This document shows positions 5,951-15,228 of a stretch of DNA of 16,387 nucleotides, one piece after another. The position numbers and the translations under genes are program-made. The stretch's first letter is position 1; each line of letters starts with the position of its first letter. This DNA comes from UMGS946 sp048421225 (GTDB taxonomy: Bacteria > Bacillota > Clostridia > Christensenellales > CAG-138): assembly GCA_048421225.1 (NCBI GenBank), contig DBFNRV010000024.1, positions 1-16,387 of the forward strand, given 5' to 3'. The notes beneath the pieces were generated by a model. The model did no database searches and was not told the DNA's origin. It saw only the letters and a list, made by a program, of their open reading frames with translations.

Positions 5951-5979
5951 TTAAAAAGGCGCCGCGGGCGCCTTTTTAA
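5951..5979. terminator. Strong bidirectional terminator between convergent genes
   Basis: The 13-base arms TTAAAAAGGCGCC and GGCGCCTTTTTAA pair perfectly around a 3-base centre, giving a GC core with a T run on either strand. It lies 278 bases past the acidic-protein gene on the plus strand and 75 bases past the giant gene on the minus strand, so it serves both. Confidence 0.9.
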
Positions 5980-5986
5980 CCCTTTA

Positions 5987-6010
5987 GGGTTCCCGCCTGA
6001 CGGGGAACCC
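5987..6010. repeat. Inverted repeat beside the shared terminator
   Basis: GGGTTCCC (5987-5994) and GGGAACCC (6003-6010) form an 8-bp stem with an 8-base loop. An overlapping AACCCT/AGGGTT pair at 5978-5991 competes with it. On the minus strand this hairpin comes before the terminator, so it may block 3' trimming of the giant mRNA. Confidence 0.5.
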
Positions 6011-6054
6011 ATCGTTATGCGCTAAAGCGTCCGGTACGTCCGCTTCACATGGCC

Positions 6055-9000
6055 CTATACCAGCTCAATGATAAGCTGGGCAGTGTGCCGCTTTGTGCCA
6101 TTGGCCGCGCCGCACGTTACAATATCAAAGGCCAGCGAAGCGCCTAAAAGGCTGGGAGTATTTGACGAAAGCCAGCCGCGCAGCAATTCGGGAAGGGCGT
6201 CAAATGAAAGCGGATTTCCGCCCTGCCCGCTTATATGGCCTATCGGTATGGCTACCTGCGCCGAATTGGGATTACCATTTAAACGGTATTGGTATGAAAC
6301 CGTTATGTCCACCGCCGAGCCATGGGCCTCCTTCCGGCTGGCCCGCGCGTTCGAACCTCTGCCGTATTTGCAGAGCGTCTTTTCATTATCCAGCAGATCC
6401 CTGATTTGTATCAAAAGCTCCTCGTTATCAAACCATCGCGTATCGCCGCCTGTTTTGATCCCGCCTATTATGCTCTTGCCCGCGCTCTCCGCCAGGGCGT
6501 AAATCCACCCAAGGCAGGCGGTTTTAGTCCTGAAGACAAACGCCGGATTCACAGGGGTTCCGGACAGTATGTTTTCATTTCTTACTATATATACGCTGGG
6601 CTTGGCGCAGTCATGGGCGTTCGTTGAAATATTTTTTAGTTCAAATACGAACTCGGACTTATCGCCAAACGCCGGATGCGATCCATCGCGCCCTGGCAGG
6701 ATATAGGGCTGCGCGGCCGTATAGTCCGACGGGCAGCATATGTTGTTAAGCGTTATATTCATTTGCGTACCCGAGATGAACTCAGCCTTTCCAAAATACG
6801 TGTTCGGACGGTCGGTTTCGTCGGGTATGACTTCCGCGGGCTCTACTTCCTTGTCAACCCAGGCGTTCCAGCTTTCGGCTATATGGCCGGCAAGCTCGCC
6901 GAACGTGCCGTAGGCGCCGGCAAAGCTTTCCCCGCGCCGCTCTATTGCCTCAAGCAGCGGTTCCCTTACGTGCATGTACTGCGCAAGATAGTCGAACAGG
7001 TCAAGGTGGGATGATCCTAACCCCGGCGATTTCTGCCTGAGGTCAACCCTAATATACCAGCTGTCCTGAGGCGTTGCCTTGCCATAGCAGTTCAGCCTGT
7101 AATTCCAGTTAGCTCCATCGCTGTCAAGTTTAACGCTGTGTCCCATGAGCGTCGGGGTTTCAGGCAGGCGCTTTTCAGGACGCGGCCAAGCCAGCTCGCC
7201 CTGGAGATAGTTTCCGTTGTTGATTTCCACGGGATATATGAATTTCAGCCAATCCGAGCTTTCATATTCGCCCTGCTTTGAGATATTATACTCCATTTCG
7301 TCGACTATGAGCTTTACTCCAGGCTTAATCTGGGTGTATTCATCCTGATACCTTACGATAAGCTGCAAATCCTTTGAGGGACTTTCATACGTGCCGATCT
7401 TGGAGCTTTCCGCCGTGCACTTATCGCTGTCAACCGCTGCCCGCGTCGTAAATCTGAATAGAGGACTGCTCTCGTTGCTGCTAATTTTAACTCTGTACTG
7501 TGACACAATGTCAATGTCGTTTGCGTAGGCGGCATTCCTCATCAGACGGTCTTCCATCAGCTTCCTTGCGTTTTCTATGGGCGTTTGCGAATCCTTTTCA
7601 ATATGCGTAAGCTGTTTTGAAACGGCCTTCGCAAGCACCTTTTTAAGCTTAATGAGGGCGTCCAGTTTGTCGGCTGAAACCTTTCCGGCTATTGATGAAA
7701 TGTCCGCCCCGAGCATGTTTTCATAATCCTCAAGGAAGGTTTCGCCCCATCGGTGCATATCTATATCGGCAAAAACCTTCTTTACAGGGGGTTCATTCAA
7801 AATGCCCGAATTATCCAGGTCCTTAACATTAACCGGACGGGTCATAAGCTGCGTGCTAAGAGGCTTGAATGCCAGAAATTCCGGCGCAAACGAGGGATAA
7901 TGACCAAAACTTGCTTGGGTAATATATCCGTTCACGTCCATGGTTACGCCGTAGAGCTCGTTTTCATCCTTTTTGTACGCTATATGGAGTCCCTGATATA
8001 CCGACTCGGCGCCCCTGACAAAGGCTTTGAGGTTCGTATCCTGATCCACGCTTGGGGATATCTCATCGTATGGGATTATCGTGGACGCAACCTCGGATAA
8101 ACCGCCGGGCAGCCCATCGTTTGAGATCGCCAGCTCAAGCTTTATGGGGAACGGCTCTTTGGGAAGCGTTTCGATTCCCTGGGCTATTGGCAGAATAATT
8201 GACAGGGCGTCGGGCCTGGTGGATGAAGCGCCCGAAATATAGTTTGCCAGCCTTTCGCCATAGGTGATCAGTTCGTTCTTATATTGCGTAATGTCTATAT
8301 TGCCCAAACCAAACGTTGTACGCGCGCTAAGGTTTACGCCAGGATAGAGAAGCTGGTTGTACGCCCTTTCAAGCATATTGACCGAATCCTTGAGTAAACG
8401 GTCTTTGTCCTCAAGCGGAGTGAACCTGACTTCCACGGCCGGCTTGCCCGTACTTACGTTCCTTATCACCCTGTATGTAATGGTTTGCCCAGGCCACTGA
8501 TGCAGGCCGATAGGTTTTTCATTATTTTTTAAGACCGCGGGCGAATCCCAGCCGATGGTCTCCGCCTGATTACCGAGCACGTCTCTCAGGGTAAAGTGCA
8601 GCATTGTTCCCTCGCCAACCTTATCATAGGGATAGCTTGGATCCAGGAGGAATCTGCTAAGGGGCACGATGGTCCTATACTCCCAGTATCCGCCCATGTC
8701 ATATGGGAAAACTGGGGCCGAGTCGCCGCTTTCCATGAACGGCCCTTCACCCATGAGCCTGTATCCGCCTATGCTGAAAAGTTCCCTTGTATAGCTTGTT
8801 TTGTCGCCTGGTATGTGTTGCGGTTTGTCCGCGTATGCTTTCATTGCCGCGCTCCACCTTGGATGCACGGGCTGGTATTCGCCAAGGTCCGTGGTGAAGT
8901 TTATTACCTCGCCCAATTCGGTTGTGTTCCTCACCATTGCGCAGTTTATCCAATTAACGGCCCTATTGTATTCTACAGCGGGGATATTCGCGCTGTCATT

Positions 9001-12000
9001 CTCTATGCTTATCATAAGATACAGCTGCGCCTGTTTCTGAGAGTCGAATATTTCCATGGGCAGCGGTCGGCCGTTTATGTTTTCCAGCCTCAGGTAATAG
9101 CCGCCGCCTCCGACCACGCTGCATTCCCATAATAGCCGGAGAAATTCGCCTGTGTCGCCCTCCTCCATCGTCGATATATGGTCATACCCGCCGGCGGATC
9201 TGAGCACGGGCTTTCTATGGGTTTCCACTGAGAGGTTTGTCTGTATTATCGAACACCCCCGTTTGTTGAGCTCATCGCTCACCAAACAGGTCTGCATGCC
9301 CGATATGGCGGGCGATTTATACATCAGCTCCACGCTTATACGGGCGGGGTCGTTTAAGTATTCGCCAAGCTCGTTGAGCGCCTTTATAAGCGTCTGCCGG
9401 TTTTCAGCGTCCGCTCCGTACACATTAAACGTATATGGATCGCCGTCCACTTTGGTCACGGCTATGGGGATCAGGCAGCCCCACCTTCCGGTGATTCTGC
9501 CCCCGCGCTGGTCAGTAATTAAGGGATAACCTCCCGTAACGAGCATTGCCTCACGCAGGCCGTCTGAAATTTTATGAATGGTATCGGATGCATCCGAATT
9601 CTTTCTCTTATGCAGGTAGCCCGTAGAAGACGAGAAGTACTTTTCAACCTTCTCAAAGGCGCGCTCCTGTTCAAACAGCGAACCCGGAATTTCCACATAG
9701 CTCTCGGGCAGCAGCCCTTCGATTGTATCAGGTTCTATATAGTCTCCAAGGCCTGTATTCTCAAGCCACAGGCAGTTTGGATCATCGCGGTAGAACTCAA
9801 CGGATATCGGGTGGTTCCTGACTACGGGGAACTGCTGGCCTATGAACTTATACAAGCCCGTGGTTTTGTTTAACTCCCTTATGTCCGGTACGCGCAGCCC
9901 CTGCAGCAGGAACCTCGACGCAAGCGCCGCTGTCCGGCCGGTAAAGGCGTCGCCCATCACATCGTTAATATACATCTCAACAGGAAGATTCCTGATGTTT
10001 GCCGTAAGCGTCTGGCGTGCCATATAATTGTTAAACCCTCCGCTTTCGATGGCGCCGGCCAGGTCCTTTACGCTTATGTGCCTTTTTGCGACCAATTCCT
10101 TTAGATTAGTTGCTGTTTCAACGCTTATCGAAGCGTTTTCAAGTGTAATAGATACTAGCGGCATAAGAGGGAGCTGAGCGATTACGGCGTCGTCGATCTG
10201 GCTCCCGTGTCTGCTTTCAACTGTAAGGCGGGTTCTCAGGGAGTTGATGTTTATATCGGATTTTACCGGTATTTCCACGCTGGGCAGCCGCCATCCATCG
10301 CCCCTCAAATACAGATAATCCGAAGTATTAGCGGATAAATTGTTTATCTCCTTAAACCGTGTGTAAAATTCATCCCATTTTGGTATAACGCCATGGTCAA
10401 CCTCAAGCAGATAACACATCCTTGATAGGCTCTTTACCGTATCGCCAGGCCGCGTATACCAGCGCGGCGTTGCGTCCGCCGGAAGCACTATCTCCCGACC
10501 TGTTCCGGTATCTATCCAATCCTGCGAGATATCGGGATTATTTTCGAGAATAAGATTTGCATAATATTGATAGCCGTCCTCAATACAGTCCCCAAGGTAT
10601 CTGCTGAAGTAAAGCGCCGCCGCCTGTCTAAGCTGCAAGCCCTCGCCATAGAAGATCATATCCTCCAGTCCGATGCTTCCCCTATTATCCATAAGCATGG
10701 CCTGATTTTGAACGCTTTCCAGGATATCCCGCTTCTCCATGCCATAGCTGTTCATTATATTTATAAGCAGGTCGTTTTCCTTTGTTATATACTCCAGTTT
10801 GGGGAACTGAATACTGCCGGGCTGTATTCCAAGCTCCGGATTCCGCCTAAGAATATCCTCGGCGCTTATTCCAAGCTCTTCGTGGCGCGGTATAAGCTGG
10901 CCAGCTTCTATACTCCGCTCGTTGAATTGGCTGCCGAGACTGCTGTGAAGCTCCATCAAAAGCATATGGAAATAGTTGAGGAACACCAGCTTGGATATTG
11001 GCTCCCAGTTTCCGTCAAACGGAAAGCTGTTGGGGTCAACCGGTTTGTACGAGTCGCTGTTTGGATCCGCGTTGAACTGGCCCAGATAACGGTCCAAAAA
11101 TTCCATGTAGTTTCCTGGAACGTAATTCCACTCCTGGAATCTTCTTTCTTCTTCATATACGCCTTTGTTGCGGTAATACATGGTAATCGGCGGGGGCATT
11201 GGCAGGGCTACCATATCGTCGGCATGTATAAGGTCTTTAAGTTCTTCCCACCGTGTTTGAACATAAAATGTCACGTTGTTTTGGAGGAACTCGTCGAGCA
11301 TATCATAGCTTAAGTTTAAAATATCGTCATACGAGCCGGCTTCCGCCTGTTCCCTGGTTATTACTCCGTCTGTTGTTATGCTCTGCGTCAGCCAGTTCGC
11401 CATAACCCCAAGCAGCTCCCTGAATTCCTCATTTCTCATGCAGGGAATGAACGCTACGCAGTACTCGTCCTCACCCTTGCTTCTAACCCTCTGGATTGTG
11501 GGGTTCTCTATTGAGAAGATTGGCAGCAGTCGCATTTCGAACACACTGATCGATTTGTCGCCGCCCAAGCGGCCAGTATTGAACTTAATACCGCCTTGTG
11601 TTAATTTGGCCGTCCTGCCTTTGGCGATCCACGGAGGATTTGAGTCGCTGCCAATTTCCAGCGCCATATGCGCCCTAAGCGTGACGTTAAATTTATACCA
11701 CAGTATTTGACCAGCAACCGTGACCTCAATGTCAAAGCTCATCTTTATCGCTTTATATGCCTCGATCTTGGCCGCCGCCGCCGCTTTAGCCTTTGCGTAA
11801 AGCGTCAGGCCCAGATGCTTGAAGCCCACGTACACCACAACCTCGCCGACTACCCCGATGGTCGCGCTCAGCGAATAGTACAGCGACTGGTCGTTTGGCA
11901 GTCCCTTAGGCTGATAAAAGGCGAGCAGCCCGTCAAAGATTCCATACAGCATAAGCGAAGCGCCTATCCTGTAGCCGAATGTAACGCCGCATTTAAAGCT

Positions 12001-15000
12001 TCCTTCAAACGTCCTTTCAATTCCAAGCGAAAGGCCAAGCCCCATTAAAAGCACCGTTGTAAAGGCGCCGTTGTGTACGGCGGGCAGGTTCTTCGCCGAC
12101 GCGGCGTCGAGATAGCCCAGCTTTATTCCGCCATACCCACCGAACACTCCCACAAACAGGCCGAACGACTTTGAAAAATCCTCGCCCTTTGGGAACCCGA
12201 AGTCGATGTAGAACTTGCCGTCGGTGTATACCTCGGCGTACATCTTGCCAAGGATTATAACAAAGGTGCCGAAGTCCAGCCTTCTGATCTTGTCGGGCAC
12301 CACGAATTCGGCACGGAACATGCCAACCGATTCCGACACCTTTTGATACTGAAGGTCAACCAAAAGCCCCTTAAGCATGGAGATGGCGCCGCTTGCATTT
12401 TCGTCAACCTTTACGCGTAAGCCATACAGCTCGGGATGCGCGATGAGGATATGCGAGCGCAGCCCTCCCAGCAGCTCGAATTCGGTGCCTACGAAAAAGC
12501 CTGTGGAATCGCTAAACGCTATATCGGGTTTTTGGCCCGTTCCGCTAAGCGCTAACAATTTTTTTAGTTCGTTGGTCTTATCCTCGGTGGACGCCGCCGC
12601 CATAACGCCGCTTAGATCCAGCTTATAGCCCATTCCCAGAAAGTCGAGGTCAAACACCGGGCCGCTGCCAGTGGCCGCGGGCGGCTGACCGTCAACGGCG
12701 TCCCACGTGAGGGGATCGCTTTCCGAGTAGCTTTCGTCCAGGAATTTTCCCGTCAGGACCATGAACACCTTCTTGTCCGAGGACGCCGCCGCCTTTTTAT
12801 AGGTAACGCCTATCCTTTCAATTTCCATTATGCCAGGTATGGATTTATTGACCTGATACAGCAGGGATACGCTTTCGTCGGTCATATCGTACTGCAGGGA
12901 GACATCCGAGAGGTTTATATCGTTTAGCATCGCCCACGGGCCGGTAAGCTTGAAGCCCTGGTTTGGATTAACCTGGCTGATCAGGCTTTCGACAACCTCC
13001 CCAAAGCTCATACCGCCCAGGGACAGCGTGAGTATATGGTGGTCTGCGCTACCAACTTTTCTTTTCCCATAGCTAGCTTGCGCATACAGGTCTTTAAACT
13101 GCACCTGAAACTGGAACTCCCTGTTATTTTTATCAAAGAAATCGTCAACCTGGGCAGCCACTTTAAACGCTCCAAGCTGGAACATGAGCATAGCCGCTGC
13201 AAACAGGCTGGACTGGTTATCCTCCGTTTTTTCCTTTTCAAGATGGATATAGCCCTTTGCTCCTCCGGCAAGGTTCTTGCCCAGCACCTCTATGTTCCAG
13301 CCGCCCTCAATGCCGGCTTCAATTTTAAACCTGTCGCCCTTGCCGCTTATCCCCATGTAAAGATCCGTAAGCTTAAGCCCGTTAAGGCCCGTGTCCTTGT
13401 CGTTGTCAGGTATTTGCCTTCTCATCACCTGCTCGACAAGCTGCAGCAGGTTTACCTCGCCGCTGCCCAGGCCGCCTTCAAACCACCAGTCCCCGTTATC
13501 ATAGTCCGCCTCAAGGTCAAAGGAGAACGGCTGGGGCTGCTCCCCGCCCTCAGGCGGCGGGCCGTCCGGGGCAGGTTCGTTGAATGATAAGGAACCGCCC
13601 AGGGAGAAGGCTTTTCCGCCCTGCTTTATGTCGGCGCTTGCGAATATCTTTTTAAGGTTGACGGGAAGGTCGCCTATGCTGAACTGGATCAGATCGTCAA
13701 GCTCAGCGTATATGCTGAAGGAACGGCTGCCTGGCGAGGCATATACGTCCAGCCGGCCCAGCTGGTTATCGGCAGCCGGATGGGCGTCGCCGTCTCCCGA
13801 GCCCCACTCCCGTGGAATGTCCGCGCCGAATTCGCCGGCAAGCTGTGAAAGCGTGATCTGTTCTTCGGGGCTTTCCCACGGATCGTCCGACCAGACGAGA
13901 TGCGCTTCCATATCCATGTCGGGCAGGTCGGCCGACGCGTTCAGCTTCAGCGTTGTATCGCCTATGCCAAAGCTCAGCTGGCCCGCCGCGTGCGCGGTCA
14001 TAAGGTATTCGTCTAAGCCGGAGCCCCAGGTCACCTGCCAAAGTATGTTTAGGGAGTCCAGGCTCGCCTTTGGTATCGGCAGGTTCCACGGCTTTGATAT
14101 GCTGAACAGCGCCTGCATATCGGATAGGGACATGCTGAAATCGTCTTTCACGTTCGCGCCTACCCTCAGCCTGTATAGCTCGAAAAAGTCAAGGATATCG
14201 GCGGGCATGGAATCCGCAGGCAAAAGCTCGCTCCCGCCCTCGCTAAGCCCTGCAAGGCTTCCGAAAAAGTTGATTATGTCAGAAATCCCAAGGCCGGTTT
14301 CAAAGTCGGCCGTAAGCGGCCAGTAGTTGTTGCTGCCAAACAGCGGCACGGTGAATTTAACAGGGGTTGTAAACCCTCCCGGCTGCATCTGTATGGTTAT
14401 ATAGGCAAGGCTTATGCGGTCGAAGGATTCGCCTTCCGGATCCTCATCGCCGCTTACCAGGCACAAATCCACGTCGCAGGGGATGGGGGTCGCGCTCCCC
14501 GAAATAGCCTGGAACATGTCGTTGATTACCTTGCCCAGGTTAACCTTAAGCTCGAACGGCATGGAATCCTCAAACGAGAAGCCGTCCGGCAAGCCCGCCC
14601 TGCCAGTAATGGGGATTGAGGTATTGGAATCGCCCGAAATGGATTCGATAAGGCTTGCGTAGATGCTCCAATCGGTTTCCGTGCCGCCTGTGAAAAATAT
14701 CCGCGCGTTCTTAATCGTAAAGGGTTTATCCGAGTAGGCTGTATCGGAGGTGGCTGTCAGCCTGATCTTGCCGCTTTCGAAAGGCTGAATCTGGAAATAC
14801 TGTAGTATGCTGTCCTTATATACATAGAACCCATCCTCGACCACACGGCTTTGCGGCAGGCCGCCGAAAAACGAACTGAGCGTCCCCACCGCTTCAAGTT
14901 CCAGCCAAAGCTCAAAGTACACGTGTTCCTCCCTTTCACTGAAATGCATATTAACCTCTATGGTGTCGCTTGCGTCTTCGGCGTTTGTAAGCGGCGGCAG

Positions 15001-15213
15001 GCTCAGGTTGGCCTTTGCGTCAAATGGCTCCGGCTCGCTGCCCAGCTGCCCTGTTATAAACGTTATGGTGTCGCAGCGCGTCATGTCGAACAGCGGGTCT
15101 ATATCCGTCAGGTCATAGTCCGGGTATTCGGCAAACCGGTTCAACGTATAGTGCGTCTGTTGTTCACTATCTTGATTCATCTTTAATAAATCTATAAATT
15201 CAAATATGTTCAT
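6055..15213 (-). CDS. Giant 3052-residue multidomain protein, DUF6603-like N-terminus
   Basis: This is one uninterrupted frame. The ATG has AAAGGAG 7 bases upstream, overlapping the stop of the preceding hydrolase gene, so the two are probably translationally coupled. There is no signal peptide. Residues about 300-800 repeat a loose unit: a helix with paired leucines, an IP or NP turn, then alternating hydrophobic strands. By pattern this recalls DUF6603-type giant proteins; I could not verify that. A proline-rich linker lies at 547-562. Residues 980-1190 are glycine-rich and hydrophobic, with an alanine/lysine helix near 1140. Residues about 1440-1745 hold degenerate LysM-like modules, for example YTRPGDTVKSLSRM at 1586-1599 closing with VEIP at 1646-1649. 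Residues 1800-3052 are mostly beta. No catalytic motif is evident. It may be a structural, scaffold or transport protein; the function is unknown. Confidence 0.93.
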   Translation of the reverse strand: MNIFEFIDLLKMNQDSEQQTHYTLNRFAEYPDYDLTDIDPLFDMTRCDTITFITGQLGSEPEPFDAKANLSLPPLTNAEDASDTIEVNMHFSEREEHVYFELWLELEAVGTLSSFFGGLPQSRVVEDGFYVYKDSILQYFQIQPFESGKIRLTATSDTAYSDKPFTIKNARIFFTGGTETDWSIYASLIESISGDSNTSIPITGRAGLPDGFSFEDSMPFELKVNLGKVINDMFQAISGSATPIPCDVDLCLVSGDEDPEGESFDRISLAYITIQMQPGGFTTPVKFTVPLFGSNNYWPLTADFETGLGISDIINFFGSLAGLSEGGSELLPADSMPADILDFFELYRLRVGANVKDDFSMSLSDMQALFSISKPWNLPIPKASLDSLNILWQVTWGSGLDEYLMTAHAAGQLSFGIGDTTLKLNASADLPDMDMEAHLVWSDDPWESPEEQITLSQLAGEFGADIPREWGSGDGDAHPAADNQLGRLDVYASPGSRSFSIYAELDDLIQFSIGDLPVNLKKIFASADIKQGGKAFSLGGSLSFNEPAPDGPPPEGGEQPQPFSFDLEADYDNGDWWFEGGLGSGEVNLLQLVEQVMRRQIPDNDKDTGLNGLKLTDLYMGISGKGDRFKIEAGIEGGWNIEVLGKNLAGGAKGYIHLEKEKTEDNQSSLFAAAMLMFQLGAFKVAAQVDDFFDKNNREFQFQVQFKDLYAQASYGKRKVGSADHHILTLSLGGMSFGEVVESLISQVNPNQGFKLTGPWAMLNDINLSDVSLQYDMTDESVSLLYQVNKSIPGIMEIERIGVTYKKAAASSDKKVFMVLTGKFLDESYSESDPLTWDAVDGQPPAATGSGPVFDLDFLGMGYKLDLSGVMAAASTEDKTNELKKLLALSGTGQKPDIAFSDSTGFFVGTEFELLGGLRSHILIAHPELYGLRVKVDENASGAISMLKGLLVDLQYQKVSESVGMFRAEFVVPDKIRRLDFGTFVIILGKMYAEVYTDGKFYIDFGFPKGEDFSKSFGLFVGVFGGYGGIKLGYLDAASAKNLPAVHNGAFTTVLLMGLGLSLGIERTFEGSFKCGVTFGYRIGASLMLYGIFDGLLAFYQPKGLPNDQSLYYSLSATIGVVGEVVVYVGFKHLGLTLYAKAKAAAAAKIEAYKAIKMSFDIEVTVAGQILWYKFNVTLRAHMALEIGSDSNPPWIAKGRTAKLTQGGIKFNTGRLGGDKSISVFEMRLLPIFSIENPTIQRVRSKGEDEYCVAFIPCMRNEEFRELLGVMANWLTQSITTDGVITREQAEAGSYDDILNLSYDMLDEFLQNNVTFYVQTRWEELKDLIHADDMVALPMPPPITMYYRNKGVYEEERRFQEWNYVPGNYMEFLDRYLGQFNADPNSDSYKPVDPNSFPFDGNWEPISKLVFLNYFHMLLMELHSSLGSQFNERSIEAGQLIPRHEELGISAEDILRRNPELGIQPGSIQFPKLEYITKENDLLINIMNSYGMEKRDILESVQNQAMLMDNRGSIGLEDMIFYGEGLQLRQAAALYFSRYLGDCIEDGYQYYANLILENNPDISQDWIDTGTGREIVLPADATPRWYTRPGDTVKSLSRMCYLLEVDHGVIPKWDEFYTRFKEINNLSANTSDYLYLRGDGWRLPSVEIPVKSDININSLRTRLTVESRHGSQIDDAVIAQLPLMPLVSITLENASISVETATNLKELVAKRHISVKDLAGAIESGGFNNYMARQTLTANIRNLPVEMYINDVMGDAFTGRTAALASRFLLQGLRVPDIRELNKTTGLYKFIGQQFPVVRNHPISVEFYRDDPNCLWLENTGLGDYIEPDTIEGLLPESYVEIPGSLFEQERAFEKVEKYFSSSTGYLHKRKNSDASDTIHKISDGLREAMLVTGGYPLITDQRGGRITGRWGCLIPIAVTKVDGDPYTFNVYGADAENRQTLIKALNELGEYLNDPARISVELMYKSPAISGMQTCLVSDELNKRGCSIIQTNLSVETHRKPVLRSAGGYDHISTMEEGDTGEFLRLLWECSVVGGGGYYLRLENINGRPLPMEIFDSQKQAQLYLMISIENDSANIPAVEYNRAVNWINCAMVRNTTELGEVINFTTDLGEYQPVHPRWSAAMKAYADKPQHIPGDKTSYTRELFSIGGYRLMGEGPFMESGDSAPVFPYDMGGYWEYRTIVPLSRFLLDPSYPYDKVGEGTMLHFTLRDVLGNQAETIGWDSPAVLKNNEKPIGLHQWPGQTITYRVIRNVSTGKPAVEVRFTPLEDKDRLLKDSVNMLERAYNQLLYPGVNLSARTTFGLGNIDITQYKNELITYGERLANYISGASSTRPDALSIILPIAQGIETLPKEPFPIKLELAISNDGLPGGLSEVASTIIPYDEISPSVDQDTNLKAFVRGAESVYQGLHIAYKKDENELYGVTMDVNGYITQASFGHYPSFAPEFLAFKPLSTQLMTRPVNVKDLDNSGILNEPPVKKVFADIDMHRWGETFLEDYENMLGADISSIAGKVSADKLDALIKLKKVLAKAVSKQLTHIEKDSQTPIENARKLMEDRLMRNAAYANDIDIVSQYRVKISSNESSPLFRFTTRAAVDSDKCTAESSKIGTYESPSKDLQLIVRYQDEYTQIKPGVKLIVDEMEYNISKQGEYESSDWLKFIYPVEINNGNYLQGELAWPRPEKRLPETPTLMGHSVKLDSDGANWNYRLNCYGKATPQDSWYIRVDLRQKSPGLGSSHLDLFDYLAQYMHVREPLLEAIERRGESFAGAYGTFGELAGHIAESWNAWVDKEVEPAEVIPDETDRPNTYFGKAEFISGTQMNITLNNICCPSDYTAAQPYILPGRDGSHPAFGDKSEFVFELKNISTNAHDCAKPSVYIVRNENILSGTPVNPAFVFRTKTACLGWIYALAESAGKSIIGGIKTGGDTRWFDNEELLIQIRDLLDNEKTLCKYGRGSNARASRKEAHGSAVDITVSYQYRLNGNPNSAQVAIPIGHISGQGGNPLSFDALPELLRGWLSSNTPSLLGASLAFDIVTCGAANGTKRHTAQLIIELV

Positions 15214-15228
15214 GTGTTAGCTCCTTTC

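Noticed and set aside
5737..6012. 91-residue minus-strand reading frame
   Set aside because: It runs through the bidirectional terminator and the structured RNA candidate, is very basic, and has no convincing ribosome binding site.
8596..9132. Plus-strand frames inside the giant gene
   Set aside because: These and similar frames are antisense shadows of the 3052-residue gene, without ribosome binding sites or recognisable proteins.
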